Below are positions 33,552 through 45,985 of a stretch of 64,000 nucleotides of DNA, one piece after another. The notes under the pieces are model-generated. The model was not told the DNA's origin. It did no database searches and worked only from the letters and a program-made list of their open reading frames with translations. A program made the position numbers and the translations under genes. Position 1 is the first letter of the stretch. Each line of letters opens with the position of its first letter. Source of the stretch: Azadirachta indica (taxonomy: Eukaryota > Streptophyta > Magnoliopsida > Sapindales > Meliaceae); assembly GCA_022749755.1 (NCBI GenBank), contig CM040442.1, positions 7,228,457 to 7,292,456 of the forward strand, in the 5' to 3' direction.

Positions 33552-34800
33552 ATGATTGCTGATCGGTCTATCTGATTACACTGTTGTATTGAATGTAACA
33601 TAATTAATCACCCAAATTTTTATTGGGGATATATGGCATAATTAAGCAAATGCCAATGCAGATTTGGCGTTATTTTTTGAAGCATATTCACATTCCTAAT
33701 AAAAAATAGAAAGAACAAAAAAGTGTTTACCCTCTGTTTTTCAATGAATTTTGGCGGCATAATAGCTCAAGCGTGAAAAAAAAAAAGGAAAAAACCCATA
33801 TTCTTTTGCAGAAGCTTTTATTTATACTTTCATTGCTTAACCGTTATTTGATCATCCATCCTTAAACATCTCTGATAGTGAGATTTAACCGTTCCTTCAA
33901 TCATGGGCAATTACTTTCTCATTTAAGAGCAAACACATGCTACAACACAAATATCATCCTGAAAATAATGGATTTCATCTTACAAGGATGAGAGTTCCTT
34001 TGACTTCAGGTCGTAACAACACAATGATCTTTTACAGCTGCTCATGGGGTGAAGTATGTTCCTCAGTCCTGAAATGGAACAGGTCTACAGGTTTTGCGAT
34101 GAGATGAGCCCATTGGTTTGGGCATGAGGTGAGACCAATGGTACTAATTAAGAGCAGATAAAGTGAACCCACAGCTAGATTAGCCGATGATTCTGGAATG
34201 AGATGAGCTCAATAGTTCTACAATGCAGTGAGCTAAAGCATATTAACAATAGATGAGGAGAGGCGAGGTGAGCCTATTTTTTTTTTTTTTTTTGGTTTTA
34301 ATATTACATTACAAATCTATACCTCACATTAAAGAAGTATTTCTCACACCCATATTGGGTTGAGTATCCTTTGTGAAAATAACATAAACTCTCACGCGCA
34401 TTGAGCTTATGCAGATGGCCCAAGGACTTTGTTAATAAGTGATACATTTTCAGAAAAGCTTGCAATAGCTGTGGGATAAGGATAGCTGTATTTTGGTTTT
34501 CAGCAGTTGCCAAATAGGAGAGTAACAGCAATGAAGGTGGCAATGAAGCTTTTGAATATAGCTGTAGAATATGGAAGCGGTAGCCGTAAAGTTGATCGGC
34601 AAGGATAAATTGCCGAATTGATTTTTAATTCTTGCAGCTGTAAAAAGCAAAGATTACAACTACTGCTTGGTATAACCTGGATGTCAATCCAGCTAGATTT
34701 GTGCTGGTTTAAAGGGCACTACGTGCCTATATAAAGGACCAATGCTCCCTAGCTCTTTTAGATCATTCCCAAAAAAATTCAGAAGAAACATATTCGTTTC
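33552..34800. other. Intergenic, possibly an old LTR; no gene
   Basis: No supported ORF. 34050-34275 repeats GATGAG/GGTGAG motifs (GAGATGAGCCCATTGG, GAGATGAGCTCAATAG). At 34720-34735 a CTATATAAAGGA string looks like a TATA box, typical of LTR or gene promoters, but I could not find element ends. Confidence 0.35.
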
Positions 34801-36904
34801 GGTTATATAAGTTGTCATTTTAAGTTTGAATTTATTCAGTTTTTATACTAAAAATATCATTTTGATTCAATTTAAAATAAAAATAAAATAAATTGAACAA
34901 AAATTTAAAAATAAATGTATATTATGCAAAACTACTCTTACATGTATTGCACGTTAATTAAATTTATTTTCGTATTTTTTTCTTCTATGAATTAATTTAT
35001 TACCAATCGTCAATCTTTGGTTGCATTTATTTTTTATCTATAAAATTTAAATTACAAATTAGATAACTCTAATGTATTTATTTTGTTGGTCTGAATATAA
35101 GTATTAACTTGTCCTTTAAACGAAAATATATGTAAAATTAAATATTGAATTAGCCAAGATACGTTATTAAATTCTCCGTAAAGATCATGAACTGTAATTT
35201 TATTATTTTATAAAGACTATTTACTTAGAAAAACATATTTAATTTTATAATTAATAATAGTATGCAAGTTATATGATTACAACATATGAAAAGAAATATA
35301 TTACATATAAATGAGGAAAAAAATATTAAATTTTTTTGGTATAAAAAACCTAAATAGATTAATCAAATACAATTATTTCTAATAATAATATACTGTTTAT
35401 TGGGTTTGACTTTTTTATTAGGCAAAACAACTTTTTTAACATCAAATATTATTTTTTTATTTTTTTGAGTTAGTTGTCATGTATCAATAGAGAAGATATT
35501 TTGTAAATTAAAAAAATTATTTAGGTTATATTAAAAAAAATTCAAATTTTGGACTTTCACCAAAATTTTTGAATTTTTTAAAACGTTAAATTATCTTAAA
35601 TGCCTTTATTTTATTTTTATAAATTTTATATTATTTCTTTAAAATATTACTTTAAAAAGATTTTTTATTAAATAATTAAATAATTCTTACCACAAGTTAT
35701 TTATAACAAATAAAAATTATAGAATTTTATTAAAAACTCTATTTATAGAGGATTTACTTATAAAAAGTCCATTCTAAGATGTTTGATTGAAAAAATTAGA
35801 CAAAACAAATTCTTACAAAATTCATTCAGAATTTTTACATTTACCAAAAGGCTAAAAAATTTATTTGTGTTCATATTAAAAGTAAATAATACAAAATATC
35901 ATGACTTCAATTAACTGAAATACAAATTTCAACTGAAAAACAAATAGACCCCTAGAGAAAAAATAAAATATCTCAAAATTTTACTCAAACAAAACCACGC
36001 AAAATAAATGCTTTTTAGGCTCCAAGGTTTTGTATTAATTTTCAGGAAATTGGTTAATTAATTTTATGACTAATTGTATATTCTTTTTCTCTATCTGCTA
36101 ATGAGTTTTCTCTCCTTTGATTTGAATTATCATATATAAGAAAATATAAATATGACATAATTTAAGTTCTTAGATGCTCCATATTATTATTTTATTTTAG
36201 GAGACGGATCAATAATTTCTTAACTTTATGCATTTTTTTTACATCATTTTATAAACTAATGGGTTTATCCACTTCTAATAAGTAAAATTATATCTACCAC
36301 ATGCATTTTCTTTACACCATTTAATATCAACCACTATTTGAAAGTGTTTAAATTCAATGATATATAAATAATATAAAAAATTGTGTTAAAATAGAAGTAT
36401 GTTGATTTTGTCCCCTTTAATTTAAATTATGACTAAAAAGATGATATTTTGATCTAAATTTTGTAAGTTAATTTGTCAACTATTTTATTTGCAATTTTTA
36501 AACAATTCAATTTAAATTTTTCATTATGAAAAATATATTTAGAACATATAACATCTAATAAGTCTTACAAATATATTACATACAATAAATCAGGAGTTAA
36601 TTAACTCTTATATATACTCATATATTATCAAGCATATTAGCTTTTTTTAAGATTTAAATAGTAAGAAAAAAATTGAGTAAAGTAGTCGTTTATTATTTAT
36701 GTGTAAAATAAAATTAAGTCTAAATAAGTATATGTTTTTATCTGTTCATCTATCAAAATCTAAACAAGTCTAAATAGGCGTACCTTTATGAATATATAAC
36801 GATACTTCATCTCAAGCCAATAAAAAGCCATATTCGTCCTACCTTCTTCAACTTATTATAAAATTAAATTATAAAAAAAAAAAACATAAGTGTTCTTCGC
36901 CATC
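34801..36904. other. AT-rich intergenic DNA, nothing recognised
   Basis: Very AT-rich, no ORF of note. The last 100 bases are the presumed leader of DUF247 pseudogene 2 (CTTCTTCAAC, an A-run at 36873-36882). Confidence 0.55.
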
Positions 36905-38588
36905 ATGTGTTCTAATCCAAATCCAAACTTCGATGAACATCAATGGGTCATCAATGTCCGTCAAACTCTTGAAGAAGAGCTAGAGGATGATTCCGAAATT
37001 CCTGTTTGCATATTCAATGTGCCCAAGACTTTGATGTCTAGTGATCCCCACTCTTACACTCCCCAAGAAGTAGCAATTGGCCCTTATCATTACTGGCGTT
37101 CAGAGCTCTATGAGATGGAGAGATACAAGCTCGCTACTGCCAAAAGAGCTCAGAGACGTCTCCAAGGCGATCATAATTTCGAGTATGTTGTTGATCAGTT
37201 GAAAGAGGATGAGATGCAGATTCGAGCTTGTTATCGTAAGTATTTGAATTTCAGTAATGAGACTTTGGCTTGGATGATGGCAATTGATGCTTCGTTCTTG
37301 CTTGAGTTTCTTGAGGTCTACGCCATGAAAGAAAATAAATTATCTGCAAATACCTCAACAAAATCAATATCACATTTGGTTGATTATGCTGGGACCAAAG
37401 CTACTCATAACGTGATTCTGAGAGACATAGTGATGCTTGAGAATCAAATTCCATTGTTTGTGTTGAGAAAAATGCTTGAAATTCAATATTCATCGTCGGA
37501 ATCAACTGATGATATGTTGCAGGCGATGTTAATTGCGTCCTGTGAAGAGATTTCGCCGTTTAAAATGACAAAGAACAAGCCAATAAAACGTGTTTCAGAG
37601 TGCTCCCATTTGCTAGACCTTTTATAGGACACGATCGTACCAAAAGCTGAACAGGTACAACCTGAGATAACTGAGACTGATGGTCAAGGAGTAGCCATGC
37701 AAGAAAATGAAATAAACTCTGCTGACTCAACTTATGCCAAAAAGTTCTTCAGTGAGCTTTGGAAGCAGCTTTCAAATAATAAAAAGGGCCCGGTTCCTTT
37801 TTATCAAAAAGTTGCTTTTATCTAAACCTTTCAAAGTCTTCTTCAAATTACCCAGGAGAATGCTCTCCAAGCTTCCAGGATTTTCAATCTTAGCACAACC
37901 GATTCAAACGTTAGTATTCCCAACAGGTAATAACCAAGAAAAGAAAACAGATGATGAAAGCAATGGCATGACCAAACCACCATCAGTTGAGGAAATCACA
38001 ATTCCTTCTATGATCGAACTCTCCAAATCCAACGTTCGTTTTTCAGCCACAGTTGGTAACATCTATACTATCAGCTTCGACGTAAAGACTGCGACATTAT
38101 ACCTTCCTAGGATCAGTTTAGACGTGAACTCAGAGGTGATAATTAGAAACTTGGTGGCTTATGAGGCATCAATAGCTTCAGGAACATTGGTATTTACTCG
38201 TTACACTGAGTTGATGAATGGAATTATCGACACTGCAGAGGATGCGAAGTTGCTTAGGGAAAATGGGATCATTTCGAACAGATTGAAAAGCGATGCTGAA
38301 GTTGCAAATTTGTGGAATGGGATGAGCAAATCAATTAGACTGACGAAGGTTCCACAGTTAGATAAAGTGATTGAAGATGTAAACACGTATTACAGCAACC
38401 GATGGAAGATTAAGTTCGGGAATTATATGAGACATTATGTGTTTGGTTCTTGGCAAGTTCTTACATTGTTAGCTACCGTTTTGTTTTTGGTCTTGACGAT
38501 ATGGGAAGCTTTTTGCTCATCCTATAATTGTCACAAGTTCAATCTCGGGTCAGACTATGAATTGATTGTTGATCAGGTGTATATCTGA
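36905..38588 (+). pseudogene. DUF247 pseudogene 2 (two lesions)
   Basis: The best kept of the DUF247 pseudogenes. The ATG is at 36905 (MCSNPNPNFDEHQW); the GTG at 36890 in the same frame is not a plausible plant start. The frame runs to TAG at 37625-37627, where paralogues have a Tyr codon in LLDYLYDT, a single-base change. It continues in frame until one base is inserted in the T-run at about 37797-37802, after which the remainder is open in another frame to 38588, including the TKVPQLDKVIEDV motif and the membrane helix (FGSWQVLTLLATVLFLVLT). It keeps CTG where pseudogenes 1 and 3 have the shared TAG. So few lesions suggest recent loss. A shortened N-terminal product of about 240 residues, without the membrane anchor, is still possible. 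Confidence 0.88.
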
Positions 38589-41457
38589 TTGTTTTGTCCA
38601 TCTGATTCTACTGTTGCATTCAATTGAAACTCAAAATTTCTTTTATCTTCACATCTTTTAGCTTGTTAGTATCACTTCCTCCTCTAGCATGAAGTTTAAA
38701 ATATACTAATAATAATGTAAAAGTTAAAAATGATTCATGTTACGGAGTAAGCCTTAAACGTCGCAAGTATTATATCAACTTAATTGCATATATCATATAC
38801 GCCTACTCGATAAAATTATTGAGAAATTTGATATATCTATATATAATAATTTTAAATATTTTTATCTTGTACCTATTTAAATACTTTTTTAAATAAAAGA
38901 GTTTTAATTGATCGCACGATGTAATAATGAAGAAGAGAAAATAAACTAGAAAAATAAAATTAAAATATATATGAAAATGAAAAAGAAAGTATTAATTTCC
39001 AATGACTTCAACTTTCTTCCAGATTGTTTGGTATTGATTTTGGAAATAAATATATGTTGTGATTGGTTACAATCTTATTACCTTTAGTTAGAATCCCAAA
39101 TTCGTTGGAACGCTAACATATAAATTATTAGCGAACATAATTATGAAAGTCAAATTAAACCAACAATTATATTAAATACAGCCAACATCTTAAAATAATA
39201 TCTTAAATATATTCGAGTATAACTGGAATATAGGTAATCAGAGGTCAATTTTTTGGTACGCTAATTTTTTATAATTAAATTCCTTTTAACAAATTTTTAT
39301 GGTAGAAAAAATTTCGACACAAAAAAATATGTATTTTAATTATTTTTTACTACAATCCCAACTCTTGCCTGTTTGTTTTAAAGTATAAATATATTGTTTA
39401 CATATTTAGATTTATTTAAATTTCTGACTTCTATTTATTTTATATTTTAAATATAGAATTTCATAAGATGATAAAAAATGAGAGTTTTTTTTTTTTCAAA
39501 ATTTATTAGCTATGATAATGGATATAACAAGAATTATAATCCTATATGTATTATGTCATCTACTAAAAAGGTAGACCTGTTGTAACATATTTAATTCTAG
39601 ATAAATTTTGATAGAGTTTCCCTTATAATATGAATATATGTCATGTTTAAATTTTATAAATTTCAACTTTTTATATACTTCTAAATATAATCTCAACACC
39701 AAGCGTTTCATCATATTATCACAACAAAATCATCATTAAGATTGGGGCGTGGGGCGTCTAATATACTCATTTACTAAACTATAAAGTTATATCTTAAATA
39801 TATAACTTATAAATTTACGTTACATTGCTTCATATGACTAATTATATGTAAAAGGTTTCAACTTCATATATATATATATATGTGTGTAATCCCAAACTCA
39901 TAAAATTAACCAAAACCCAATTCAACTAATCGATTTTGAAAACTAAAGCAGATTAAGACTGAAAGCTCTTAAATTGAACCAAATCAATTGGTTTGGTCTA
40001 ATTCCTTTTTTTTTTCAAGTCACATTAAAATAAACAAAATCTGCACCTAAAATCATATTCCAAAACAGTGACCATATTATATTTTCTTTCTTCTGTAATT
40101 TTTTTAATGATATCAAAGTCACTCAAAGCTAAGAAGAAGGTTAATTCAATTTTTTGAATATTGATTTGTCTCATTATATTATACAGATTTAGAAGATAAG
40201 GAAAACATAATATACACATTTTTTCAGCTAATAGGATATTTTATTCTTAATACTTTTGATGCTTAAACATGATCAATTAAACCATTTCAACTTAAAACTG
40301 CCATTGATTCCGCATCTGTAGGAATCAAATCAGTATAATTATCATTTATCACAAAGAAAATAAATAAAAATAAAAAACTATGCTGTAATTTTTTACATTA
40401 ATTAATATAGAATTTTCTCTTAAAGATAAACTTCACATAATATGTTTAGTATGTTTGCTTCTTTATTTATTTATATAATAATTAATATATTAGTATTTAC
40501 ATTGTTGTCACGTATCTCATACGACTTATTTTATTTTACTTGAGTAAAAATATAAGATGCAATAATATTATTATATTATTTATATGCATAAATTTGTATA
40601 AGTAGTGTTGCGATCAACGACTATTTTAAAATTTTTAATCTTTAAAACATGAAAATAATTAATTTTGTAAAATTAAAATAAACTACTTATATGATCTTTT
40701 TAAAAAATATGAAAGTAAAAATAGAAGATAATTGTAAAAAAATTCCACACGTGGTCCCAGCCTACATCTATCCATAAGATATTTATCTATGGATGATTGT
40801 ATATTTGAACTCGTACATTAAAATAATACTTCAATTGAATAAATACTTTGAAAAGTATATAATATTTTATTTTATAATAATAAATAAACCTAATTTCTTA
40901 TATTAACTTAATTAAATAAGGAAACTAAGTCTTCTTAATAAGTGAATGACTTTCTAAATAAAAAAAGACAATGAAATATAATTTAAAAAAAATCCCGACA
41001 AAAGAATTGCAAATTGCATAGAGAAATTCTAATTATAAAAGTTTATATAATAATAATATTTATTTCATATGTCTCACATTTTCACAAAAATAAAATAAAA
41101 TAAAATAAAATAAATAAAAATAATGCTTAATAATAATAATATTATTACATCAATTTATACAAATAAAATTTGAATTTATATCCTAACATTATCGTGTAAG
41201 AAAAGGTTAGTTGGTAATATATATTCCTTATCGTGATATATATATATATATATATATATAAACAAGTACGCATGATAAAAGCATGGATTAATTTAATAAA
41301 TAACATATATATAATTCTATTTTTATGCCGATAACTTAAACCCTATTCCACCTATATATGTACATAGCTTCACCCACCATTCACTATGCAGCTTATTCAC
41401 ATTTAAGCATCCATTCTTGAAAAACAAAGCTCTTCTTCTTTAATTTATTGATCAAAC
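38589..41457. other. AT-rich intergenic DNA with an LTR fragment
   Basis: No gene. 39581 to about 39740 resembles the left end of the solo LTR at 47852 (TGTAACATATTTAATTCTAG, then GATAGAGTTTCCC, TTATAATATG, TTATAAATTT in the same order) and is probably a truncated copy. An AAAAT pentamer run lies at 41092-41120 and a TA run at 41238-41261. Confidence 0.45.
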
Positions 41458-43045
41458 ATGTCTTCTAATCCAAATTCAAACTTCGATGAAAGTCGATGGA
41501 TCATCAACATCCGTCGAACTCTTGAGGAAGAGCTTGAAAATGATACTGAAATTCCTGTCGTATCTCATGTGCCTAATGCTTTGATGTCTAGTGATCCCGA
41601 TTCTTACGCTTCTCAAGAAGTTGCAATTGGCCCTATCATTACTGGCGTCCTGAGCTCTAGGAGATGGATAGATACAAGCTCGCTGCAGTGAAAAGAGCTC
41701 AGAGACAGCTCCAAGGTGATCATAATTTTGAGTTTGTTGTTGATCAACTGAAGTAGCTTGAGCTACGGATTCGAGCTTGTTATCACAAGTTTCTGAATTT
41801 CAGTAGCGAGACTCTAGCTTGGATGATGATTATTGATGCATCGTTCTTGCTTGAGGTTCTTCAGGAAAACTATGCGATGAAAGAAGGTAAGTTATCCGCA
41901 AATTCTGCGCTAAGACCAATGCCATATTTGGTTGATTTTGCAGGGACGGAAGCTGCTCATAACGCAATTATTAGAGATATCGTGATGTTTGAGAATCAAA
42001 TTCCGCTATTTGCGTCGAGAAAAATGCTTGGAGTTCAATATTCATCGTTGGAATCAGCTGATGGTGTGTTGCAGGCGATTTTAATGGCATTCTGTGAAGA
42101 GGTTTCGCCGTTTAAAATAGTGAAGAACAAGCCAATCATACATGTTTCAGAGTGTGCCCTTTTGCTAGACTTTTTATACGACACAATCGTACCAAAATCT
42201 GAACAAGGACAAGCTGAAATAACTGAGATTGACGAACAAGGAGAAGGCATGCAAGCGAATGAAAGTTTATCCATCGACTCAGCTTACGTTAAAATGTTAT
42301 TCAGTCACCTCTGGAAGCTTCTTTCAAAGTTTAAAATCATGAAAAAGTTTCTTCCAGGAATTTCAATGTCAGCAACACCGATTCAATCTATACTATCCCC
42401 AAATAACAAAGAAAATGAAACAGATGATGGAAACAATGACATGAACAAACCACCATCGCTGGAGGAAATCACAATTCCTTCAGTCACAGAACTCTCGGTA
42501 TCCAAGGTCCGTTTTTCAGCCACTGTTGGTAACATCTCAACCGTCAGTTGCGACACAAAGACGGCAACATTATACCTTCCCAAGATCAGTTTAGACGTAA
42601 ACTCAGAGGTGATATTGAGAAACTTAGTAGCTCACGAGGCAACAACTGCACCAGGGCCACTGGTTCTTACGCTTTACACGGAGTTAATTAATGGCATAAT
42701 TGACACTGAAGAGGATGCAAAGCTGCACAGGGAAAGAGGGATTATTCTGAACAGATTGAAGAGCGATAGAGATGTTGCTGTCTGTGGAACGGGATGAGCA
42801 AATCAATTAGATAGACGAAAGTTCCACACTTGGATAAAGTGATTGCAGATGTTAACAAGCAGCACAAGAAGCAATGGAAGGTTAAGTTTCGGAACTATAT
42901 GAAAAGTTATGTGTTTGGTTCCTGGCCAATTCTGACGTTTGTAGCTGCTATACTGCTCCTGCTCTAGATGGGTTGGCAAGCATTTTGCTCAGCGTATGAT
43001 TGTCGCAGTTTTAATATCATGACCTCAGACGACGACTCTGAGTGA
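41458..43045 (+). pseudogene. DUF247 pseudogene 3
   Basis: Starts MSSNPNSNFDESRW at 41458 and can be followed to TGA at 43043-43045. Lesions: one base lost in GGCCCTATCATT (about 41633); TAG in place of Tyr in PELYEM (about 41667); TAG in place of the Glu/acidic residue in VDQLKELEL (about 41757); one base lost at GTTGCTGTCTGTGG (about 42780); TAG at 42812-42814, the codon shared with pseudogene 1; and TAG within the membrane helix (about 42966). A region corresponding to about 20 codons before LPGISMSATPIQ is also shortened. The middle part stays open from about 41823 to 42797. Not functional. Confidence 0.88.
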
Positions 43046-45191
43046 TTCTTATATTTATATGATTTGCTCTTATCTGGTTCCACTATTTGCATTCAATGTA
43101 AACTGAAATATTAATGGCTGTAAAGATGATTAAATATATGTGCTTGCTGTGTATGTCATTTGCACTCTTTTCTTACAATAAAATGTGAATGGAAACAATT
43201 ATCAATTAATGATTGTTGCGTTAATTCCTTTATGATAATGGACAGGCAATTTTAGCTTAATCAAGTAAGGGATAATATTGTACCTCGTATGAAAATATGG
43301 AGTAAGGGATTAGATGTAGTTAATTGATTACAACGTCATTAAATTTACAGCTACTTTCCAATTTTTTTCTAATATTAAATCTTAACCATAATGTCAATAC
43401 TAAATAAAAATTGAAATATTTAACAAAAAATTATAATATGGAAGTTGGAACATATAACCTGAAAAAATTCGTTAAATTTTTATCACTAGTTTATATGAGG
43501 AAGAGATAAAAATACACTTTTGCCTTTTAATAGATTAATAAAAATAACTTATTTCTCTTGACATTTAATAAAATCTCAAAATATATTTTTTTTTTTACTT
43601 ATTGATAAAATTAACTAATTTGTATATATTTTCATGATTATCAGTATACTCTTGATTTTTTTCCTTCAAAACTAAATAATCTTCTTCATAGTGATATACA
43701 AATGTAAGACTTCCTTGTTGTATAAGACTTTTTTTATATAAAAATAACAGTAGGGACATAACTAACCATGGTATTTTTTAAAGATAAAACTACTTGACAT
43801 TCACATAGCCTAAACACTAACATACCCAATAATTGACAACCTAATCAATAATGATAATTTTGAATGACAATCTAGTCAAGAATGACCACTTTTTTAACTA
43901 TTGGGTACCTGATCCAGATCACGACCACTTCTTAAACCATTCCCAACCTAGTCGAGGATGATAATCAAACCAAGATAGCAATCTGACCAAGATGGTAACT
44001 TAGCCAAAATAACAACCTAACACGTATAAAATACTAAGAACATTGAACACGTGTATATTTAATAATTCTTTCAATATTTATGGCATAACAATGAGTTAGT
44101 CATCTAATGAATTAAGGTAACGATAATATATATTTGTTCTTTAATGTTAAGATTTATGGAGTAATAAAATTATATTAATTTTAAAATATATACATGTAAA
44201 TACTAAAAAAGACTAATTAATGTGTAAGAGACAAAGTCTAAATCTCACCTTTTTTTTCATTTTCTCTGAATTTCACTACAAAATCAGCCATAGAAATTGA
44301 CCAAAAGTTAGTACTGTTTCATACGAAAAGCAAAAAATAAGAAGACTTGGACGAATGCTTTCTTTTGCTAAAGTCTTGTAATATTGCTAATTATACAATA
44401 AATTAATTTAAATTAAATTATCTAGTGTCACAATCGCTTCAAAAATTCAATTTATGCTTTATTTAATGAAGACATGAAACATCTCTTTGAACATTTTCTT
44501 CGACATTAGCTTAGTTAATTATTAGGGTAGTGATGACTAAGTTTGGCTTTTATTTTTCAAAATCAGATAAAGTTGTTCTAGAGTGAATAAAACAAGCTCA
44601 AGATTCTTTTAGAATTGGGATTAATTAATCATTAAATCTTAGAAAGGATTAAAGTTGGAATATTTATTAGCCTAACCTTAAAGTGCATCTAGTAGTCTAA
44701 GATTCCAAATCTCTGCCGAACATGGGATTGTATCACATTTTTCATAAGCTTCAATAGGATTGACTGGTGATTTTAAAAATAAACTAATAGGTAAAATTTA
44801 GTTGGCAAATTAATGTATGACTGATCGATACAAATAAAATCATAGATATGTAGATTATGATAAGAATTATAGTAAGAATCTTCTAAAATTTATTAAATCT
44901 TTTTCAAGATTTATTAACAAATTATTGAATAAAAATATGATAAGGATCATAATTAAATATATTATAATATAGTCCAAATCTATGTATAAAAATGTATTCT
45001 GAAAACAGGATTTGAGTTAAAACACATAAGAAAAGAAATAAAGTTATATTAGATTTATTTCTCATCTTTTCTATATTGAGTTTTAAAGGCTTATTATATG
45101 GGTTTCTTTTCTGAAACAATATTAAATTGGGTTTAAATATCCATAAATATCAGATTTTTCAAAACATATCTACAATATGGATCCTAAATCT
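43046..45191. other. Intergenic, no gene recognised
   Basis: AT-rich. 43780-44030 contains a loose repeat of about 30-45 bases built on ACAACCTAATCAATAATGA-like units (ACAATCTAGTCAAGAATGA, CCAACCTAGTCGAGGATGA, GCAATCTGACCAAGATGGT). No ORF with a known motif. Confidence 0.45.
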
Positions 45192-45913
45192 GTCAATCTA
45201 ACAGATTTATTCATCCCGTTCCACAGGTTGGCAACTTCTGTATCGCTCTTCAATCTGTTCAAAATAATCCCTTTTCCCTAAGCAACTTCACATCCTGTTC
45301 AGTATCAATAATTCCATTCATTAACTCAGTGTAACGAGCAAAAGCCAAAGGCCCGGCTGCATTCGATGCTTCGTAAGCCACTAGGTTACTCAGTATCACC
45401 TCTGAGTTTACGTCTAAACTGATGGTGGGAAGGTGTAATGTCGCCGTCTTAGTGTCGAATCTAACGGTTGAAATGTTACCAACAGTGGCTTGAAAATTAA
45501 CCTGAGATTTGAAGAGTTCAGTGACTGAAGGAATTGTGATTTCCTACACTAACGGCGGTTTGTTCATGTCATTGTTGGCGTGGGAACTATCATCATCTGA
45601 TTTCTTATCTTCGTTATCTTGCGGGAATAACAAATATTGAATCGGTTGTGCTACGACCGAAAGGCCTGGAATCTTGGAGAGCATGGTCCAGGGCAATTTG
45701 AAGAAGAATTTGATAGGTTCTGATAGAATATGCTTTTTGATGAGACGGGTCAGGCCTTTGTTCAACTTTGAAAGCAGCTTCCAGACATCACTGAAGAACT
45801 TTCTTACGCAAGTTTGGTCTCCGTGATATCTTTCTTTGGCTTGCATGGCTCCTCCATGCTCTTCAACTTCAGTTATCTTGACCTTTTGTTGATCTTTAGG
45901 CACGATTGTGTTT
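45192..45913 (-). pseudogene. DUF247 pseudogene 4: internal fragment fused to a retained 5' leader
   Basis: On the minus strand this reads from IVPKDQQKVKITEVE through the spacer and IPSVTEL to MNKSVRLT, then stops matching at 45192, before the C-terminal helix. A TAG-type stop follows NKPPLV (about 45544). It is closest to the intact gene at 52353-54014. At 45900-45925 the coding sequence (ATTGTGTT) runs straight into sequence equivalent to the 5' leader of that gene (TTTTGATA, ATATGG-GCTTAGATTTGATG). About 760 bases holding the start codon and the N-terminal half have therefore been deleted, with a TGTT overlap at the joint. Beyond it, about 45915-46020 matches the leader of the 53 kb gene. 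Confidence 0.82.
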
Positions 45914-45963
45914 TGATACTAACAATATGGCTGCTTAGATTTGATGCGTTGAGTGGTGGGTGA

Positions 45964-45985
45964 AGCTAGCTAGCTAGCTAGCTAG
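45964..45985. repeat. AGCT/CTAG microsatellite
   Basis: Five and a half AGCT units in the retained leader of pseudogene 4. The matching leader at 54100-54112 has only TTAGCTAG. Confidence 0.85.

Noticed and set aside
34050..34275. GATGAGC-rich stretch as a possible coding repeat
   Set aside because: No frame stays open and the motif spacing is irregular; more likely part of an old element.
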